DNA from: Paractinoplanes ovalisporus
GTDB lineage: Bacteria > Actinomycetota > Actinomycetes > Mycobacteriales > Micromonosporaceae
Reading direction: 5' to 3'
DNA length: 64,000 nucleotides
Assembly: GCF_016834655.1 (NCBI RefSeq)
Contig: NZ_JAENHP010000026.1
Location: 80,782 to 144,781 of the forward strand
Position numbers and translations under genes: made by a program. Position 1 is the first letter of the stretch. Every line of letters starts with the position of its first letter. The notes beneath the pieces are model-generated. The model worked only from the letters and a program-made list of their open reading frames with translations, did no database searches and had not been told where the DNA came from. Positions 9,454-18,357 of the stretch are shown here, in pieces.

Positions 9454-10332
9454 ATGGACCGATTCCTGTTCCTCACGTTCGACGGGCTGAGCCGGGGCGC
9501 CGTCTACGCCGCGTTCGCGCTGGCCCTGGTGCTGATCTGGCGGGCCGCCCGCATCGTCAACTTCGCGCAGGGGGCGATGGCGGTCGCGACCGCGTACGTG
9601 GCCTACTCGGTGGCCGACGCGACCGGCTCCTACTGGATCGGGTTCCTGGTCGCGGTCGTGGCCGGGTTGCTGCTGGGCGCGGGCGTCGAGCGGGTGGTGA
9701 TGCGGTTCGTCGACCATTCGTCCCCGCTCAACGGCGTGGTCGTCGCGCTCGGGCTCGTGCTGATCATCCAGGGCGTGCTCGGGATGATCTACGGCAACGA
9801 GTTCCGGCCGGCCGCCGCCCCGTTCAGCCGCGACGCGTTCGAGATCGGCGGGGTCGCCCTGCTGTCCCGCTACGACCTGTTCGTGTTCGGCGCCGTGGGC
9901 GCGGTGGTCGTCCTGCTCACGCTTCTTTTCACCCGTACGCCGACCGGGCTGCGCATGCGGGCGGCGGCGTTCGCGCCCGACGTGTCGCGGCTGCTCGGCG
10001 TCCCCGTCGGCGGCATGCTCACGCTGGGCTGGGCCCTGGCCGCGGCGGTCGGCTCGCTGGCCGGGATGCTCGTGATCCCCACCGAACTGGGCCTGCACCC
10101 GACGGCCATGGACATCGTCTTCATCTCGGCGTTCACCGCGGCCGTGCTCGGCGGTCTCGACAGCCCGATCGGCGCCGTCCTGGGCGGCCTGATCGTCGGC
10201 CTGCTGCTCTCCTACATCAGCGGTTATCTCGGCGCCACGGTCGCCCCGATGGCCGTCCTCGCCCTGCTCGTGGTCGTCCTGCTGAGCCGCCCCGACGGCC
10301 TGTTCGCCCGATCGAAAGCGAGGACCGCATGA
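9454..10332 (+). CDS. livH: ABC importer permease, LivH type
   Basis: The 292-residue protein is very hydrophobic, with about eight membrane helices. It carries the family segment RAARIVNFAQGAMAV near the N-terminus and the coupling region LGGLDSPIGAVLGGLIVG near the C-terminus. It pairs with the LivM protein encoded next to form the membrane channel. Its stop overlaps the livM start (ATGA), so the two are made in equal amounts. The length is normal for the family. Confidence 0.92.
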   Translation: MDRFLFLTFDGLSRGAVYAAFALALVLIWRAARIVNFAQGAMAVATAYVAYSVADATGSYWIGFLVAVVAGLLLGAGVERVVMRFVDHSSPLNGVVVALGLVLIIQGVLGMIYGNEFRPAAAPFSRDAFEIGGVALLSRYDLFVFGAVGAVVVLLTLLFTRTPTGLRMRAAAFAPDVSRLLGVPVGGMLTLGWALAAAVGSLAGMLVIPTELGLHPTAMDIVFISAFTAAVLGGLDSPIGAVLGGLIVGLLLSYISGYLGATVAPMAVLALLVVVLLSRPDGLFARSKARTA

Positions 10333-11333
10333 CCGCCCTCCAGGATCGGACGCGCACCCGGGCCGCTCACAAGGCGCAGGCACGCCTCAACCCGTACCTC
10401 GTGATCGCCGCGGGTGCCGTGGTCGTGGTCGCCCTGACGTACATGCTCCCGCCGTTCCGCACCTACCAGCTGGCGACCGTCGGGGCGTACCTCTGCGTGA
10501 CCGCCGGCCTGACCGTCCTCACCGGACTCAACGGGCAGCTCTCCCTCGGCCACGGCGCCCTGATGGCGACCGGTGCCTACACGCTGGCGCTCTGGCAGAA
10601 CAAGTTCAACCTGCTGCTCCCCGGCATCCTGGTCGCGATCGTGGTGACCACGGCCGTCGGCGCCGTCATCGGTCTGGCCGCCGCGCGTCTGCGGGGGCCT
10701 TACCTGGCCGGCCTGACCCTGGCCGTGGCGGTGGTCGTCCCGAGCATCACCAGCACGTTCGACGAGACGTTCAACAGCGACCAGGGCCTGTCGGTCATCC
10801 TGAACCCGCCGCCCGATTCGATGACGGTCGAGCAGTGGCAGGCCTGGGTGTGCTGGGGTGGCGCGTTGCTCACGGTGCTGGCGCTGGCCCTGCTCACGCG
10901 CGGCCGCTTCGGGCGGGACATGCGGGCGGTCCGCGACGACGAGACAGCAGCCCGTCTCGCCGGCGTCAGTGTCGCCCGTACGCAGGTGCTGGCTTTTGTG
11001 GTCTCCGCCGCGTGCGCGGGGCTGGCCGGCGCCCTGTTCGCCGTGATCGCCCAGAGCGTCTCCCCCGGGGCCTTCCCGCTCACCCTGTCGCTGTTCCTGC
11101 TGATGGCGATCGTCATCGGCGGGCTGGGCCGGCTCTCGGGCGCCCTGATCGGCGCGGTGCTGCTGGTGGCGCTGCCCGCGGTCGCCCACGAGATCGGTGA
11201 GGCGGCCGGCTCGCAGCGTCTGGAGGGCAACCTCGCGCTCACGTTCTTCGGCGTCGTCCTCGTCGTCGTCATGCTCGCCGCGCCGGGTGGGCTCGCGTCC
11301 CTGCGCATCCCCTTCAAGAAGAAAGGCCACTGA
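10329..11333 (+). CDS. livM: ABC importer permease, LivM type
   Basis: The 334-residue integral membrane protein is the second permease. It has the family segment LNGQLSLGHGALMATGAY near residue 70 and the conserved RDDETAARLAGV in the cytoplasmic loop near residue 200, followed by a C-terminal IGGLGRLSGALIGA motif. It begins in the livH stop and ends in the start of the binding-protein gene (TGATG). The N-terminal 20 residues are basic and cytoplasmic. Confidence 0.92.
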   Translation: MTALQDRTRTRAAHKAQARLNPYLVIAAGAVVVVALTYMLPPFRTYQLATVGAYLCVTAGLTVLTGLNGQLSLGHGALMATGAYTLALWQNKFNLLLPGILVAIVVTTAVGAVIGLAAARLRGPYLAGLTLAVAVVVPSITSTFDETFNSDQGLSVILNPPPDSMTVEQWQAWVCWGGALLTVLALALLTRGRFGRDMRAVRDDETAARLAGVSVARTQVLAFVVSAACAGLAGALFAVIAQSVSPGAFPLTLSLFLLMAIVIGGLGRLSGALIGAVLLVALPAVAHEIGEAAGSQRLEGNLALTFFGVVLVVVMLAAPGGLASLRIPFKKKGH

Positions 11334-12595
11334 TGAAACGCACAGCGACCGTCCTTGCCGCCGTGCTGCTGGCCGCGGCCGGCTGCAGCGATTCGGGCGG
11401 CGGAGGCAGCAGCGGCAGTGCCGACACCCCGGGCGTGACCGACACCGAGATCGTCGTCGGCACCCACATGCCGCTCACCGGCCCCGCGGCCGCCGGCTAT
11501 TCCAAGATCGCCCCGGCCACCAAGGCCTACTTCGACTATGTGAACGCGAACGGCGGCGTGCACGGCCGCAAGATCACTTACAAGATCATGGACGACGGCT
11601 ACAACCCGGCCAACACCCAGCAGGTCGTGCGCCAGCTGGTGCTGCAGGACAAGGTGTTCGCGATCCTCAACGGGCTCGGCACCCCGACCCACAGCGGCGT
11701 GCTCGACTTCCTCAAGACCAACCGGGTGCCCGACCTGTTCGTGGCCAGCGGCAGCCGCAGCTGGAACCAGCCCGACAAATATCCGGGCACGTTCGGCTTC
11801 AACCCCGACTACACGGTCGAGGGCAAGATCCTGGCCACGCACGTCAAGGAGACGTACGCGGGCAAGAAGGTCTGCTTCCTCGGGCAGGACGACGACTTCG
11901 GGCGGGACAGCCTGGCCGGCATCGAGAAGGTGCTCGGACCGGTCGCGGCCAAGCAGTCGTACGTGACCAGCAACCCGAACGTCGGGCCGCAGATCGGCGC
12001 GCTCAAGGCTGCCGCCTGCCAGGTCGTCATGCTGGCCACCGTGCCCGGATTCACCGCGCTGTCGATCGGCACCGCCGCCAAGCTCGGGTTCAAGCCGCAG
12101 TTCGTGGTGAGCAACGTCGGCTCCGACCCGACCACCCTGGCCAAGACGCTGGGCGACGCGGCGCCGCTGCTGGAGGGCGTCGTCGCGGCCAACTACCTGC
12201 CGCTGGCCAACGACACCGCGAACCCGTGGATCCAGCTCTACACCAAGGTCAACACGCAGTACAACGCCGGCGCCGAGCTGGACAACAACGTCGTCTACGG
12301 CATGTCCGTCGCATATCTCTTCGTCCAGGCCCTGCAGTCGGCGGGCAAGGACCTGACCCGCGACGGCATTGTCGAGGCGGTCGAGAAGGGCGGCTTCACC
12401 GGTCCCGGTCTGGTGCCGGTGCGCTATTCGGCCGACGACCATTCCGGATACTCCGGCGAGCAGCTGACGACCATCGAGAAGGGCCAGGCCAAGTACTTCG
12501 GAAAGGCCTACCGCACCGACGACGGCGACGGCGCCGTGGAGCCGGTCGAGGCCGCGGCGGTGGCCCCGCCAGCGAACGGCATCCCCGCTGCATAA
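11333..12595 (+). CDS. Substrate-binding lipoprotein of the LivK (type I periplasmic binding) family
   Basis: The 420-residue protein has a lipoprotein signal ending in LAAAGC, with Cys18 expected to be lipidated and anchored outside the membrane. A Gly/Ser-rich tether follows. The mature part is a two-lobed binding domain with the family opening (VVGTHMPLTGPAAAG) and a later FLGQDDDFGRD segment. It would deliver the ligand to LivHM. The family binds branched-chain amino acids, amides, aromatic acids and short organic acids, so the substrate is open. It is translationally coupled to livM. A 49-bp gap containing the perfect palindrome ACTGATCAGT (12616-12625) separates it from the first dehydrogenase. 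Confidence 0.9.
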   Translation: MKRTATVLAAVLLAAAGCSDSGGGGSSGSADTPGVTDTEIVVGTHMPLTGPAAAGYSKIAPATKAYFDYVNANGGVHGRKITYKIMDDGYNPANTQQVVRQLVLQDKVFAILNGLGTPTHSGVLDFLKTNRVPDLFVASGSRSWNQPDKYPGTFGFNPDYTVEGKILATHVKETYAGKKVCFLGQDDDFGRDSLAGIEKVLGPVAAKQSYVTSNPNVGPQIGALKAAACQVVMLATVPGFTALSIGTAAKLGFKPQFVVSNVGSDPTTLAKTLGDAAPLLEGVVAANYLPLANDTANPWIQLYTKVNTQYNAGAELDNNVVYGMSVAYLFVQALQSAGKDLTRDGIVEAVEKGGFTGPGLVPVRYSADDHSGYSGEQLTTIEKGQAKYFGKAYRTDDGDGAVEPVEAAAVAPPANGIPAA

Positions 12596-12644
12596 GGTGG
12601 GCTGCGGGAACCTGAACTGATCAGTAACGAGCGAGGGAGCGTCG

Positions 12645-13388
12645 ATGGCGGACCAAGTGGCGATCGTGACCGGGGCCAGCAGGGGGATCGGATTCGCCAT
12701 CGCGCAACGCTTCGTGGCCGACGGATACAAGGTGTGCATCACCGGCCGGGACGCGGCGGCGCTCGACTCCGCCGCCAAGGACCTGGGCGGCGCCGAGGTC
12801 GCGATCGGGGTGGCCGGCAAGGGCGACGACCCCGATCACCGGGCCGCGGTGGTCGACACCGTGCTCGGCCAGTTCGGCCCGGTCACCGCGCTGGTCAACA
12901 ACATCGGCATCAACCCGGTCTACGGCCCGCTGGCCGGGATCGACCTGGGTGCGGCCCGCAAGATCTTCGAGGTCAACGTCGTCGGCACCCTGGGCTGGGT
13001 GCAGGAGGCGCTGCGGGGCGGGCTGACCGAGGGCGGCTCGATCGTCAACATCTCGTCGGTCTCGGGTGTCCGCCCCGCGCCCGGCATCGGCTTCTACGGG
13101 GTCACCAAGGCCGCGCTGATCCATCTCACCGAGGAACTGGCCGTCGAGCTGGCGCCCAAGGTGCGGGTCAACGCGGTCGCCCCGGCCGTGGTCAAGACCA
13201 AGTTCGCGTCGGCCCTGTTCGAGGGGCGCGAGGAGAAGGTCTCGGCCGGCTACCCACTGGCCCGCCTGGGCGTCCCGGAAGACGTCGCGGGCGCGGTCGC
13301 GTTCCTCAGCTCGCCCGACGCCGCCTGGATCACCGGGCAGACCCTCGTCATCGACGGTGGCGTCACGCTGACCGGGAAGATGCAGTGA
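12645..13388 (+). CDS. SDR family oxidoreductase (first of two)
   Basis: This 247-residue classical short-chain dehydrogenase has the TGASRGIG coenzyme motif near residues 9-16, NNIG at the strand-4 position and the catalytic Tyr151-x3-Lys155 pair. It interconverts a hydroxyl and a keto group using NAD(P)H. GAGGGAG precedes the ATG at a suitable distance, the strongest ribosome-binding site inside the operon. The stop overlaps the GTG of a second SDR gene. Next to a kinase and an acyl-CoA dehydrogenase it may reduce a 4-oxo or oxidise a 3-hydroxy acyl intermediate, but the substrate is unknown. Confidence 0.9.
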   Translation: MADQVAIVTGASRGIGFAIAQRFVADGYKVCITGRDAAALDSAAKDLGGAEVAIGVAGKGDDPDHRAAVVDTVLGQFGPVTALVNNIGINPVYGPLAGIDLGAARKIFEVNVVGTLGWVQEALRGGLTEGGSIVNISSVSGVRPAPGIGFYGVTKAALIHLTEELAVELAPKVRVNAVAPAVVKTKFASALFEGREEKVSAGYPLARLGVPEDVAGAVAFLSSPDAAWITGQTLVIDGGVTLTGKMQ

Positions 13389-14161
13389 AGCGGGTCGTGG
13401 TCACCGGCGCCGGCGGCGGGATCGGGGCCGCCCTCGCGCGCCGGTTCGCCTCCGAGGGCGCCGAGGTGATCGTCAACGACGTCGACCCGGCCGCGGCCGA
13501 GGCGGTGGCCAGCGAGATCGGCGGGCTGCCGGTGCCCGGCGACGCCGCGAACGAGGAGGACACCCGCCGCCTGATCGACACCGCCTGGGCCGAACTGGGC
13601 GGCATCGACCTGTTCTGCGCCAACGCGGGGACCCTCACCGCCGGTGACGAGAGCACCCCCGACGAGGTGTGGACCCGCGACTGGAACGTCAACGTGATGT
13701 CGCACGTCTACGTCACCCGGGCGCTGCTCCCCCGGTGGCTGGACAGCACCGAACCGAAGCGTCTGATCATGACCGTCAGCGCGGCCGGCCTGCTCACCCT
13801 GCTCGGCAGCGCGCCCTACGCGGTCACCAAGCACGCCGCCCTGTCGTACGCGGAATGGCTGCGCGCCACCTATCACCACCGCGGCGTGATCGTGCAGGCG
13901 TTGTGCCCCCAGGGCGTGCGCACCGACATGCTGACCCGGGGCAGCGCCCGGGGCAGTGCGAGCGCGGCCCTGCTGGCCGAGAGCGCGCTCGAGCCGGACG
14001 TGGTCGCGGCCAAGGTCGGCGAGGCTCTGGAGGGCGACAGTTTCCTGATCCTGCCGCACCCCGAGGTGGCCGAGTTCTACAAGCTGCGCGCGGCCGAAAC
14101 CGACCGCTGGCTGGGTGGCATGAACAAGATGCAGCGGGCCTTCGAGGACGGCGTCCGATGA
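13385..14161 (+). CDS. SDR family oxidoreductase (second of two)
   Basis: This 258-residue short-chain dehydrogenase starts at a GTG inside the previous stop (GTGA). The coenzyme motif TGAGGGIG is near residues 6-13, and the catalytic Tyr145-x3-Lys149 pair is present. It has NAG at strand 4 and an Asp at the end of strand 2 (NDVDP), which favours NAD(H). The two SDRs are clearly different paralogues and not a recent duplication. The C-terminal part mentions no membrane segment. It is coupled to the kinase gene by ATGA. Confidence 0.9.
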   Translation: MKRVVVTGAGGGIGAALARRFASEGAEVIVNDVDPAAAEAVASEIGGLPVPGDAANEEDTRRLIDTAWAELGGIDLFCANAGTLTAGDESTPDEVWTRDWNVNVMSHVYVTRALLPRWLDSTEPKRLIMTVSAAGLLTLLGSAPYAVTKHAALSYAEWLRATYHHRGVIVQALCPQGVRTDMLTRGSARGSASAALLAESALEPDVVAAKVGEALEGDSFLILPHPEVAEFYKLRAAETDRWLGGMNKMQRAFEDGVR

Positions 14162-15150
14162 AGGGACTCGACCTCTCCCGCCTGCAGTCGTTCCTGAAGA
14201 CGGGCGAGCTGACCGGCCGGATGTTCGCCGGCGGACGATCCAATTTGACGTACGCGGTGACCGACGGTGAACAGCGCTGGGTGCTGCGCCGTCCGCCGCT
14301 CGGGCACGTGCTGCCCACCGCCCACGACATGGCACGGGAGCACCGCGTCCTGGAAGCTCTCGCGAAGGCCGGGTTCCCGGCGCCGCGCCCGGTGCTGCTG
14401 TGCACCGACACCGACGTGATCGGGGCGCCGTTCTATCTGATGGAGCACGTCGACGGGAAGATCTACCGCGACATCGCCGACCTGCGCGGGCTCGGCCCCG
14501 AGGCGATGCGACGGCTCGTGCTGTCCCTCGTGGACACGCTGGCCGACCTGCACTCGCTCGACCCGGCGGCGATCGGCCTGGCCGACTTCGGCCGCCCCGA
14601 AGGCTTCAACCAGCGGCAGGTCAGCCGGTGGAAGAAGCAGCTCGACGCGTCCCGCAGCCGCGAGGTGGCCGGCATCGAGGAGCTGCACGCCCGCCTCGCG
14701 GTCGACATCCCGGCCGGCGGGCCCGGCACGGTGGTGCACGGCGACTTCCGGCTCGACAACGTGCTGATCGGCGACGAGCTGCAGGTCAACGCCGTGCTCG
14801 ACTGGGAGATGTCGACCCTGGGCGACCCGCTGAGCGACGTCGCGCTGATGTTCGTCTACGCCGACCTGCCGCTCAACGCGGGCGCCGGCGGCGGCCCGGC
14901 CACGCCGCTGCGGGTGCCCGGACATCCGAGCCTGGCCGAACTGGGCGGGCGTTACGCCGAGCGCAGCCGGCGGGACGTCAGCGACCTGCACTGGTACGTC
15001 GCGTTCGCCGCGTTCAAGCTCGCCGTGATTCTCGAGGGTGTGCACTACCGATACGTTCAGGGGCAGACCGTGGGCGAGGGCTTCGAGACGATCGGCTCGA
15101 TGGTCGGCCCGCTGGTCATGCGTGGCCACGAGGCGCTGGAGGGACACTGA
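14158..15150 (+). CDS. APH-fold phosphotransferase, ACAD10/11 N-domain type
   Basis: The 330-residue protein has an aminoglycoside-phosphotransferase kinase fold. The catalytic loop VVHGDFRLDNVLIGD contains His194 and Asp196, and a metal-binding LDWEMSTLGDP follows; an N-terminal lobe GRSNLTY is also present. The family includes the kinase domain of human ACAD10/ACAD11 and LvaA of Pseudomonas putida, which phosphorylate the 4-hydroxyl of 4-hydroxyacyl-CoA. It overlaps the acyl-CoA dehydrogenase gene (TGATG), mirroring the fusion in ACAD10/11. The 4-hydroxyacyl-CoA kinase role is inference; antibiotic resistance is unlikely in this setting. Confidence 0.85.
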   Translation: MKGLDLSRLQSFLKTGELTGRMFAGGRSNLTYAVTDGEQRWVLRRPPLGHVLPTAHDMAREHRVLEALAKAGFPAPRPVLLCTDTDVIGAPFYLMEHVDGKIYRDIADLRGLGPEAMRRLVLSLVDTLADLHSLDPAAIGLADFGRPEGFNQRQVSRWKKQLDASRSREVAGIEELHARLAVDIPAGGPGTVVHGDFRLDNVLIGDELQVNAVLDWEMSTLGDPLSDVALMFVYADLPLNAGAGGGPATPLRVPGHPSLAELGGRYAERSRRDVSDLHWYVAFAAFKLAVILEGVHYRYVQGQTVGEGFETIGSMVGPLVMRGHEALEGH

Positions 15151-16352
15151 TGGACTTCGGTTTCGATGCCGCGACCGAGGACTACCGCAAGCGGCTGCTC
15201 GCCTTCATGGACGAGCACGTCTATCCGGCCGAGGCCGGCTTCCACAGCCCCGACTGGTCGCCCCCGCCGATCCTGGAGGAACTCAAGGCGGCGGCCCGCG
15301 GCGCCGGTCTGTGGAACCTGTTCCTGCCCGGCGAGCACGGCGCCGGCCTGACCAACCTGCAGTACGCCCCGCTGGCCGAGATCACCGGCCGCAGCCCCGC
15401 CATCGCCCCGGCCGCGCTCAACTGCGCCGCGCCCGACACCGGAAACATGGAGGTGCTGGCCGAGTTCGGCAGCGACGAGCAGAAGCGCGAGTGGCTGCAG
15501 CCGCTGCTCGACGGCACGATCCGCTCGGCCTTCGCGATGACAGAGCCGCAGGTCGCGTCGTCGGACGCCACGAACATCGGCACCCGCATCGAACGCGACG
15601 GCGACGACTACGTCATCACCGGCCGCAAGTTCTACATCACCGGCGCCATGAACCCGAACTGCAAAATCTTCATCGTGATGGGCAAGACCGACCCCGACGC
15701 CGCCCGGCACGTGCAGCAGAGCATGGTGCTCGTCCCCCGCGACACCCCCGGGGTGACGGTCAAGCGCGGCATGACGGTGTTCGGCTACACCGACGGCGAT
15801 CACGGCGGGCACGCGGAAGTGCTGTTCGACGCCGTACGGGTGCCGCGGTCGAACTTGATCGGGGCGGAGGGCGGCGGGTTCGCCATCTCGCAGGCGCGAC
15901 TGGGACCCGGACGCATCCACCACTGCATGCGGCTGATCGGCATGGCGGAACGGGCCCTCGAACTCATGTGCACGCGGGCGCTGAGCCGCACCCCGTTCGG
16001 CAAGCCGCTGGCCGAGCAGGGCGTGGTGCAGGAGTGGATCGCCGAGTCGCGGGTCCGCATCGAACAGGCCCGTCTGCTCGTGCTCAAGGCGGCCTGGCTG
16101 ATGGACACGGTCGGCAACAAGGGCGCTCACACCGAGATCCAGGCCATCAAGATCATCGTTCCGCAGACCGTCGAGTGGATCGTCGACAAGGCGATCCAGA
16201 CGCACGGCGCCGCCGGAGTGGGCCAGGACACACCGCTCGCGGCGCTGTGGGCCGGAGCGCGTACGCTGCGTCTCGCCGACGGCCCGGACGAGGTGCACAA
16301 GCGCTCGCTGGCCCGGCGGGAGTTGAACCGCTACCGGAGCGCAGCCTCGTGA
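15150..16352 (+). CDS. Acyl-CoA dehydrogenase, ACAD10/11-like
   Basis: The 400-residue FAD enzyme has the usual N-terminal, beta-barrel (AFAMTEPQVASSDATNI) and C-terminal helical domains. Near the C-terminus the segment LRLADGPDEVH, with Asp377, replaces the IYEGTxE motif of ordinary acyl-CoA dehydrogenases, whose Glu is the catalytic base. This ADGPDEVH form is typical of the ACAD10/11 branch. With the kinase encoded directly upstream it may eliminate phosphate from a 4-phosphoacyl-CoA. The alternative is a plain acyl-CoA dehydrogenase for a branched or unusual chain. Confidence 0.88.
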   Translation: MDFGFDAATEDYRKRLLAFMDEHVYPAEAGFHSPDWSPPPILEELKAAARGAGLWNLFLPGEHGAGLTNLQYAPLAEITGRSPAIAPAALNCAAPDTGNMEVLAEFGSDEQKREWLQPLLDGTIRSAFAMTEPQVASSDATNIGTRIERDGDDYVITGRKFYITGAMNPNCKIFIVMGKTDPDAARHVQQSMVLVPRDTPGVTVKRGMTVFGYTDGDHGGHAEVLFDAVRVPRSNLIGAEGGGFAISQARLGPGRIHHCMRLIGMAERALELMCTRALSRTPFGKPLAEQGVVQEWIAESRVRIEQARLLVLKAAWLMDTVGNKGAHTEIQAIKIIVPQTVEWIVDKAIQTHGAAGVGQDTPLAALWAGARTLRLADGPDEVHKRSLARRELNRYRSAAS

Positions 16353-16948
16353 CCTCATCTGGCCAGCCGCGCGTCGACGGGCGTACGGCCCGGTCCGAGC
16401 GCACCCGCAACGCGATCGTCGACGCCCACCTGCAGCTGATCGGCGAGGGTGACCTGCGCCCGACCGCCGACCGCATCGCCAAGACGGCCGGAGTGTCCCT
16501 GCGGGCGTTGTGGAGCCACTTCGCCGACATGGAGGCGCTGTTCACCGCGAGCGGCAAACGGGTGCTGGAGGTGCGCGACGCCGCCCACCGGCCGATCCGC
16601 CCCGACCTGCCGCTCACCGAACGCATCGACGCCTTCTGCCGGCAACGGGCGCGCCTGCTGGAACAGATCGGCCCGACGGCCAAGGCGGCAGCGATCAAGG
16701 AGCCGTTCTCGGAGACGTTGCGGCGCTATCGGCGCATGCACGTCAAGCGGGTGCGCGACGAGTTGTCGGAGCTGTTCGCCGCCGAGGTGAAGGGCAACGA
16801 CGAGCTGTTGGACGCCTTGACCGCGGTGAGCATGTGGCCGACGTGGTCGACGTGGCGGGAGAACATGGACTTGTCGGTCAACGCCGCCCGAGCCACCCTG
16901 AACCGAACAATTACCGCCCTGCTGACCCAGCCCGACAGCACCAACTAG
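16349..16948 (+). CDS. TetR family regulator at the end of the importer/ACAD operon
   Basis: The 199-residue protein has a TetR helix-turn-helix at about residues 13-60 (segments ERTRNAIVDAH and TADRIAKTAGVSLRALWSHF) and a less conserved helical ligand domain. Its GTG overlaps the dehydrogenase stop (GTGA), so it is the last gene of the operon and its level follows operon expression. It is one of two candidates to bind the palindrome at 7942-7958; the other is the TetR at 28155. Regulators of this kind commonly sense the acyl-CoA made by the pathway. Confidence 0.85.
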   Translation: MTSSGQPRVDGRTARSERTRNAIVDAHLQLIGEGDLRPTADRIAKTAGVSLRALWSHFADMEALFTASGKRVLEVRDAAHRPIRPDLPLTERIDAFCRQRARLLEQIGPTAKAAAIKEPFSETLRRYRRMHVKRVRDELSELFAAEVKGNDELLDALTAVSMWPTWSTWRENMDLSVNAARATLNRTITALLTQPDSTN

Positions 16949-17048
16949 TCCTACCCCGCCGCACCCAGGGGGCTGGCCAAAAAATACGCCGCACCGAGGG
17001 GACAAACCGGAATATCCACAGGTCGTCGCCCGTGATTTCGCAGACAAA

Positions 17049-17585
17049 TCAGCGAGGGCGCGGGCGTGCGTTCCGCAGACGGATACCGCTGAAGCCGAGC
17101 GTGCTCTCCACGACCTCGTCCCAGAACGGCCACAGGTTGTCGAGCACACGCAGCTGAATGCCGGCCGCGGCGTGGTGGGCGAGCAGGTCACCCACCGGCA
17201 CGGCCGGCCCCAGCGGCTCGACGACCTCGGTGGCGACCATCGCGTGCGAACCGGCGCCGATCGGCCGGAAACGGTCGGCCGGCAGCCGGTAGGCGTAGAG
17301 CGTGGTCGTCCGGATCGACTCGAGCCAGCCGTACTCGACGGCATGGACGCGCACCCCGCAGCCGGCCCCGACGATGCGGTCACGGTCCTCATCGGACGTG
17401 CCGTCGGCCACCCAGGCCATGGCCCGCGGGCACTGCCGGGGAAACCAGTAGTCCGGCGCCCGGTCGTGACCGACGGCCCAGACGTACGCCTCCTTCTCGG
17501 TCGACGTGGGCGCTACGTGCGGAACGAACCGGTCGATGGTCGGGTCTTCACTGAAGTGCAGAACTTCGCCAGCCTCGGGACGCAT
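17049..17585 (-). CDS. DUF6886-like protein of unknown function
   Basis: The 178-residue protein opens with LHFSEDPTIDRFVPHVAPT and has a WFPRQCPRAMAW segment. I recognise this pattern from a conserved actinobacterial family of unknown function (DUF6886); the name is from memory. It has no signal peptide, membrane segment or known catalytic motif, and is probably cytoplasmic. The start at 17585 is not supported by a well-spaced ribosome-binding site. The next gene upstream is a GNAT on the same strand, 73 bp away, so both may share a transcript. Confidence 0.65.
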   Translation of the reverse strand: MRPEAGEVLHFSEDPTIDRFVPHVAPTSTEKEAYVWAVGHDRAPDYWFPRQCPRAMAWVADGTSDEDRDRIVGAGCGVRVHAVEYGWLESIRTTTLYAYRLPADRFRPIGAGSHAMVATEVVEPLGPAVPVGDLLAHHAAAGIQLRVLDNLWPFWDEVVESTLGFSGIRLRNARPRPR

Positions 17586-17658
17586 CCCCCGGTTCTACCG
17601 TCATCCGGACCGGGTCCGCACCACCGTTTCCGCTTCGCCGGCCGCGTGTACGCCCGCT

Positions 17659-18090
17659 TCACGCCCGCATGCGGAGCTCGTCCTCGGTCTCGCCGGTGAC
17701 CACGAAGCCGAGCCGCCGATAGAGCGCCTGCGCCCGTGGGTTGTCCTTCTCCACGGAGAGAACCACCGGCCGCCCGGCGTCCCGCATCAGGTCCGTGATG
17801 ATCTGGGTTCCGAGCCCGCGCGACTGCTCGTGGGGCAGCAGCTGAATGCCCGCGAGCTCCACCTGCTCGGGCGTCCGGACCACCCGCAGCCGCCCGGCCC
17901 GCCGCCCGTCCACCTCGATGACATGCAGCGTCCCGGAGCCGATCAGCCCCACCGTCCACTCGGCGAACCCGGCCCGGAAGTCCGTCTCGTCGAAGCCGGC
18001 CGGCAGCCGCCCCTGCGCCCGGGTCGCCTCGATCACGACCCCGGTCAGAAACTCGACGTCCGCCGCCGTGGCCTCCACGAGCCGGTACAT
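17659..18090 (-). CDS. GNAT family N-acetyltransferase
   Basis: The 143-residue protein is a single GNAT domain, which transfers an acetyl group from acetyl-CoA to an amine. The acetyl-CoA-binding motif A is seen as LPHEQSRGLGTQII. The late LSVEKDNPRAQALYRRLGF segment is the usual motif B with the conserved Tyr general-acid region. The substrate is not predictable. It lies among other small minus-strand genes, including a second GNAT at 18358. The two are only distantly alike, so they are not a fresh duplication. Confidence 0.88.
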   Translation of the reverse strand: MYRLVEATAADVEFLTGVVIEATRAQGRLPAGFDETDFRAGFAEWTVGLIGSGTLHVIEVDGRRAGRLRVVRTPEQVELAGIQLLPHEQSRGLGTQIITDLMRDAGRPVVLSVEKDNPRAQALYRRLGFVVTGETEDELRMRA

Positions 18091-18105
18091 CCCTGAAGTG
18101 AAGCA

Positions 18106-18243
18106 TCACATCTGCTCGATGTCCTCGCGTCCGTCGGGGCCGATCAGCCGTTCGCCGATCCAGAAGACGCCGCCGAACGCGGCGATGATGCCCGCGACCA
18201 GCAACCATCCGACCACGTCGGCCTCCTCAGGATCCGCCCACAT
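18106..18243 (-). CDS. Possible small single-pass membrane protein
   Basis: A 45-residue frame starting at MWADPEEADVVGW has one hydrophobic stretch of about 20 residues (VGWLLVAGIIAAFGGVFWIG) followed by an acidic tail. The frame stays open upstream to an ATG at 18306, but those added residues are Arg-rich and no ribosome-binding site is visible for either start. It sits between two GNAT genes on the same strand. Small one-helix proteins of this kind are common in actinobacteria, and this one has no recognisable family. Confidence is low. Confidence 0.4.
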   Translation of the reverse strand: MWADPEEADVVGWLLVAGIIAAFGGVFWIGERLIGPDGREDIEQM

Positions 18244-18357
18244 CCTGATTCGCCGATCCGGCCGCGCGGTCGCACTCCCGGTCCGCCTCACCCCATTGCC
18301 CGACATCAGGGGTCGGTCCGGCCGATCACGAGGGGCTGCGGCCTGGCCCGGCGGCGG

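Noticed and set aside
14158..15150. Aminoglycoside resistance gene
   Set aside because: The APH fold is present, but the setting inside an acyl-CoA operon and the ACAD10/11-type sequence argue for a metabolic kinase.
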